From JACCVL01 sp963704295 (GTDB lineage Bacteria > Actinomycetota > Actinomycetes > Propionibacteriales > Nocardioidaceae), in assembly GCA_963704295.1 (NCBI GenBank), contig OY969884.1, positions 2,232,001-2,296,000 of the forward strand: 64,000 bases of DNA, given 5' to 3'. The notes under the pieces are model-generated. The model saw nothing but the letters and a program-made list of their open reading frames with translations. It did not search any database and had not been told where the DNA came from. Below are positions 61,596 through 64,000 of this stretch, piece after piece (the first letter of the stretch is position 1; the number at the start of each line of letters is the position of its first letter). The position numbers were made by a program, and so were the translations under genes.

Positions 61596-62241
61596 TCAGC
61601 TCCCCAACCCGGCGTCCCGGGCCCGGGCCACGGCTTCGGCGCGTCCCGCGACGTGCAGCTTGGCGAACACGTTCGAGACGTGGTTGCGCACGGTCTTGTC
61701 GCTGACCACCAGCCGCCGTGCGATCGCGGCGTTCGTCAGCCCGCGGGCCACCAGGTCGAGCACCTCCCGCTCTCGGCCGGTCAGCTCCGGGAACGGCGAG
61801 GCCGCGGCGGCCCGGCCGACCCGCGGCGAACCAGGCCAGCACCCGCCTCGCGATGCCCGCCGAGAAGACCACCTCGCCGTGCGCCACCGCGTCCAGGGCG
61901 CGCCCGATCTCGTCGCGGTCGGCTCCCTTGAGCAGGTAGCCCTTCGCCCCGGCGCGGACGGCCGCGAACACCGACTCGTCGTTCTCCAGCATGGTGAGCA
62001 CGAGCACCGCCATCTCCGGCGCCTGGGCGATCAGTCGCCGGGTGGCCTCGACGCCGTTCAACACCGGCAGGTGAAGGTCCATCACCACCACGTCGGGTCG
62101 TACGTTGAGCGCGACCCGGACCGCCTCCTCACCGTCACCGGCCTCACCGACCACCTCCTTGCCGGCCATGGTCGAGATGACGGTGACCAGGCCCTCGCGG
62201 TACAACGGGTGATCGTCGACCACCAGCACTCGAGTGCTCAC
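61596..62241 (-). CDS. LuxR/NarL family response regulator, one apparent frameshift
   Basis: About 215 residues. The receiver begins MSTRVLVVDDHPLYREGLV with the phospho-Asp in VVVMDLHLPVLNGVEA and AGAKGYLLKGADRDEIG. The HTH, FPELTGREREVLDLVARGLTNAA then DKTVRNHVSNVFAKLHVAGR, is in another frame from about 61815, consistent with one extra base in the GC-rich run at 61805-61825; the stop is then at 61598. The start is GTG 62241, overlapping the kinase stop. If the indel is real the protein lacks its DNA-binding domain. Confidence 0.8.
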
Positions 62242-64000
62242 GAGGCCCCCTTGGGCAGCAGCGCCTCGACCCGGGTGCCGGTCGGGCCCGACGAAACCAG
62301 GAGCCGGCCCCCCAGCTCCTCGGCCCGCTCACGCATCGACCGCATCCCGATCCCGGGGCGGACGGGTACCGAGAGCCCGGCGCCGTCGTCGCACACCTCC
62401 ACCGACAGCACCTCCCCACGGTCCTCCAGAGACACCTCGACGGTCCGCGCTCCGGCATGGCGGACCGCGTTGGCCAGAGCCTCACCGACGATCCTGAACG
62501 CCGCCACCTCCACCGCCGCGGGCAGCGGCCCCGGCTCCGGTGACCGCAGGTGGACGGAGGGGCCGAGCGAGCCGAGCCCCTCGGCGAGCTCCTGCAAGGC
62601 CGCCGACAGGCCGAGCTCGTCGAGCATCGGCGGGCGCAGCTCGTGGACGAGCGCGCGGACGTCGGCGACCGCGGCATTCAACCGCGGGGCCAATCGGTCC
62701 AGCAGCCAGGACGCCGCCTGCGGGTCGTCGACCGCGAGGTCCCGGGCCGTCTCGACCTGCAGCGCGAGGGCCGCCAGCGACGGCCCGACCCCGTCGTGCA
62801 GGTCCCGGCGCAACCGCCGGCGCTCCTCCTCCCGGGCGAGCACTACAGACTCCCGGGCCCGCTGGGCCTCGCGGGACAGCCACACGGTGTGCGCCGCCAC
62901 GGCCGCCTGGGACGCCAGCCGGCCCAATGCGGCGCTGGCCCCCGCGTCGAAGTCCACCGGCCGGCCGACCTCGAGGGAGCCGAACCGCTCCCCGGCGTAC
63001 TCCAGGTCCACACGCACCGTCCGGTCGCCCTCCACCCGCACGCCGTACGCCGTGACGTGGCCGTCGCGCAGGGTGAGGGTGGCGTGCCTGGCTCGCAGCG
63101 ACCGGACGACCTGCTCGAGCACCGACGGCAGCACTCGGCCGGTGAGGTCCTCCGGGGCCGACGCGGCGGCGAGCCGGTCACCGAGCCGGGCGAGGACGGC
63201 GTAAGGCTCCTCGACGTCGCCGTGCACCCACCGGTTCACGTGCCGCTGCAACCAGGTGCGCAGCGGCAGGGCCACCAGGGCCACCACCGCGGTCGCCAGC
63301 ACCGGGGCGCCGGTGCTCGGCCCGAACAGGTCGCCGACCAGCCAGACCGTCGCGACGTACAGACCGACGACCACCGCGGACAGCGCCCCATAGACCACGG
63401 TCCGCGAGATGACCACGTCCACGTCCCACAGCCCGAACCTCAGGACGGCGACCCCGATCGCGAGCGGCAGCGGCAGCATCGCGACGCCCACACCGACCTC
63501 GACGAGAGCGAGCGGTGCCACCTGAGCGCCCCCGAACAGCGCCAGCGTGGTCAGGTACCCGAGGAACACCCACTTGAGCTGCTGGCGCTCGACGTCGACC
63601 GCGCGCCGCCACCGGAACAGCAACGTCAGCACGGCCAACGGCACCGTGACCACCAGCAGCAGCAGCTCGGCGGAGCTCACGAAGGTCGAGGTCACCGGCT
63701 CCCAGGCGACGGGGTTGCTCGCGCCGCGCAGCAGATCGGGAAAGTCCTGCTGGCCGTACGGCGTGAGGGCCCATCTCGCCGCGACCACGGCGACGGTGAC
63801 GATGCCCAGCCACAAGACGGGCGCCAGCGCCGGGAAGGGAGCCGGCCGTCCGGGAGGAGGAGGGGAAGCAGGATCACGATCGCCATGTAGGCCGGTGCCC
63901 ACAGCCACGACCCGAGCCACAACGTTCCGGCGCGCAGATCCCCGTCCGGGACCACCCAGGCGAGCTCCAACGCGGTCAAGGACAGCCCCTGGACCAGTCC
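62238..64000 (-). CDS. Sensor histidine kinase, 5' end outside window, one apparent frameshift
   Basis: A large membrane kinase. The most N-terminal visible part (LWAPAYMAIVILLPLLLPDG, then RLPSRRWRP) is in one frame, and VLWLGIVTVAVVAARWAL continues in another; one missing base near 63817 would restore it. About six to eight helices are followed by a GAF-like region (about 63240-62880), the phosphoacceptor helix EERRRLRRDLHDGVGPSLAAL, and an HATPase domain with EALANAVRHAGA, VCDDGAGL and SMRERAEELGG. It is paired with the regulator downstream. Signal unknown. Confidence 0.87.
   Translation of the reverse strand, partial: TGPGAVLDRVGARLGGPGRGSARRNVVARVVAVGTGLHGDRDPASPPPPGRPAPFPALAPVLWLGIVTVAVVAARWALTPYGQQDFPDLLRGASNPVAWEPVTSTFVSSAELLLLVVTVPLAVLTLLFRWRRAVDVERQQLKWVFLGYLTTLALFGGAQVAPLALVEVGVGVAMLPLPLAIGVAVLRFGLWDVDVVISRTVVYGALSAVVVGLYVATVWLVGDLFGPSTGAPVLATAVVALVALPLRTWLQRHVNRWVHGDVEEPYAVLARLGDRLAAASAPEDLTGRVLPSVLEQVVRSLRARHATLTLRDGHVTAYGVRVEGDRTVRVDLEYAGERFGSLEVGRPVDFDAGASAALGRLASQAAVAAHTVWLSREAQRARESVVLAREEERRRLRRDLHDGVGPSLAALALQVETARDLAVDDPQAASWLLDRLAPRLNAAVADVRALVHELRPPMLDELGLSAALQELAEGLGSLGPSVHLRSPEPGPLPAAVEVAAFRIVGEALANAVRHAGARTVEVSLEDRGEVLSVEVCDDGAGLSVPVRPGIGMRSMRERAEELGGRLLVSSGPTGTRVEALLPKGAS

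Noticed and set aside
42100..61600. Integrase, transposase or a second att copy of the tRNA end
   Set aside because: None recognised; no repeat of the tRNA 3' sequence was seen by eye, though a computed search was not possible.
1..64000. CRISPR array, rRNA, riboswitch
   Set aside because: No regularly spaced direct repeats, no rRNA signature and no recognisable riboswitch consensus were seen.

Overview
The window is a high-GC stretch from an actinobacterium (Actinomycetota). The evidence is gene content: WhiB7, mycoredoxin, the AdnA/AdnB helicase-nucleases, UvrD2 with a tetracysteine and HRDC tail, MoeZ, DUF3107, DUF5679, a PPA1309-type protein followed by a UPF0182 membrane protein, and a DUF2342-type metalloprotease. 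The gene set is what I would expect in Propionibacteriales (for example Nocardioides relatives), but the genus cannot be fixed by eye. GTG starts and 4-bp ATGA/GTGA overlaps are frequent.

Bases 1-42000 are mostly ordinary chromosome. 1-6900 holds an EamA exporter end, a CoA-ester lyase, an acyl-CoA dehydrogenase, a MaoC hydratase and small metabolic genes. 6900-18600 holds NUDIX, PHP, MarC, ParA, an L,D-transpeptidase, a DEAD-box helicase, MoeZ and a secreted protease. 18650-29440 is a DNA-repair and nucleotide block (adnA-adnB, deoD, nudC, mycoredoxin, uvrD2). 29470-30230 is whiB7 with a leader ORF and an attenuator-like hairpin. 30300-41980 carries AarF, a ThiF/TOMM-like protein, DUF5679, a YgjP metallopeptidase, DUF2342, moaE, a PDZ-Lon protease, PPA1309 and UPF0182, ending at an initiator tRNA-Met (42029-42102).

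Directly after the initiator tRNA the character changes: lower GC by eye, broken genes, and defence-type domains. From 42227 to about 56160 there is a truncated GIY-YIG-family gene, a DUF262-DUF1524 (GmrSD-like) protein, a methyltransferase, and a leftward three-gene cassette (GIY-YIG nuclease, 117-aa protein, 436-aa helical protein). Divergent from that cassette is a tight rightward operon DUF6361 - phospholipase-D-like nuclease - very large SF2 helicase, followed by a HEPN protein with an R-x4-H motif, and then a 3' fragment of a RecB-type nuclease. I do not recognise the DUF6361-PLD-helicase(-HEPN) arrangement as a named system; it is the best candidate for an undescribed anti-phage system here.

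56231-64000 contains an MMPL/RND exporter divergent from a two-component pair, a decayed stretch, a GNAT acetyltransferase, and a second, leftward two-component pair cut by the window edge.

About eleven single-base indels can be inferred, because conserved protein sequence continues in another frame: four in the helicase, two each in the methyltransferase and the RecB fragment, one each in the DUF6758 gene, a response regulator and the last histidine kinase. Several lie in core genes, so assembly error is at least as likely as gene decay.
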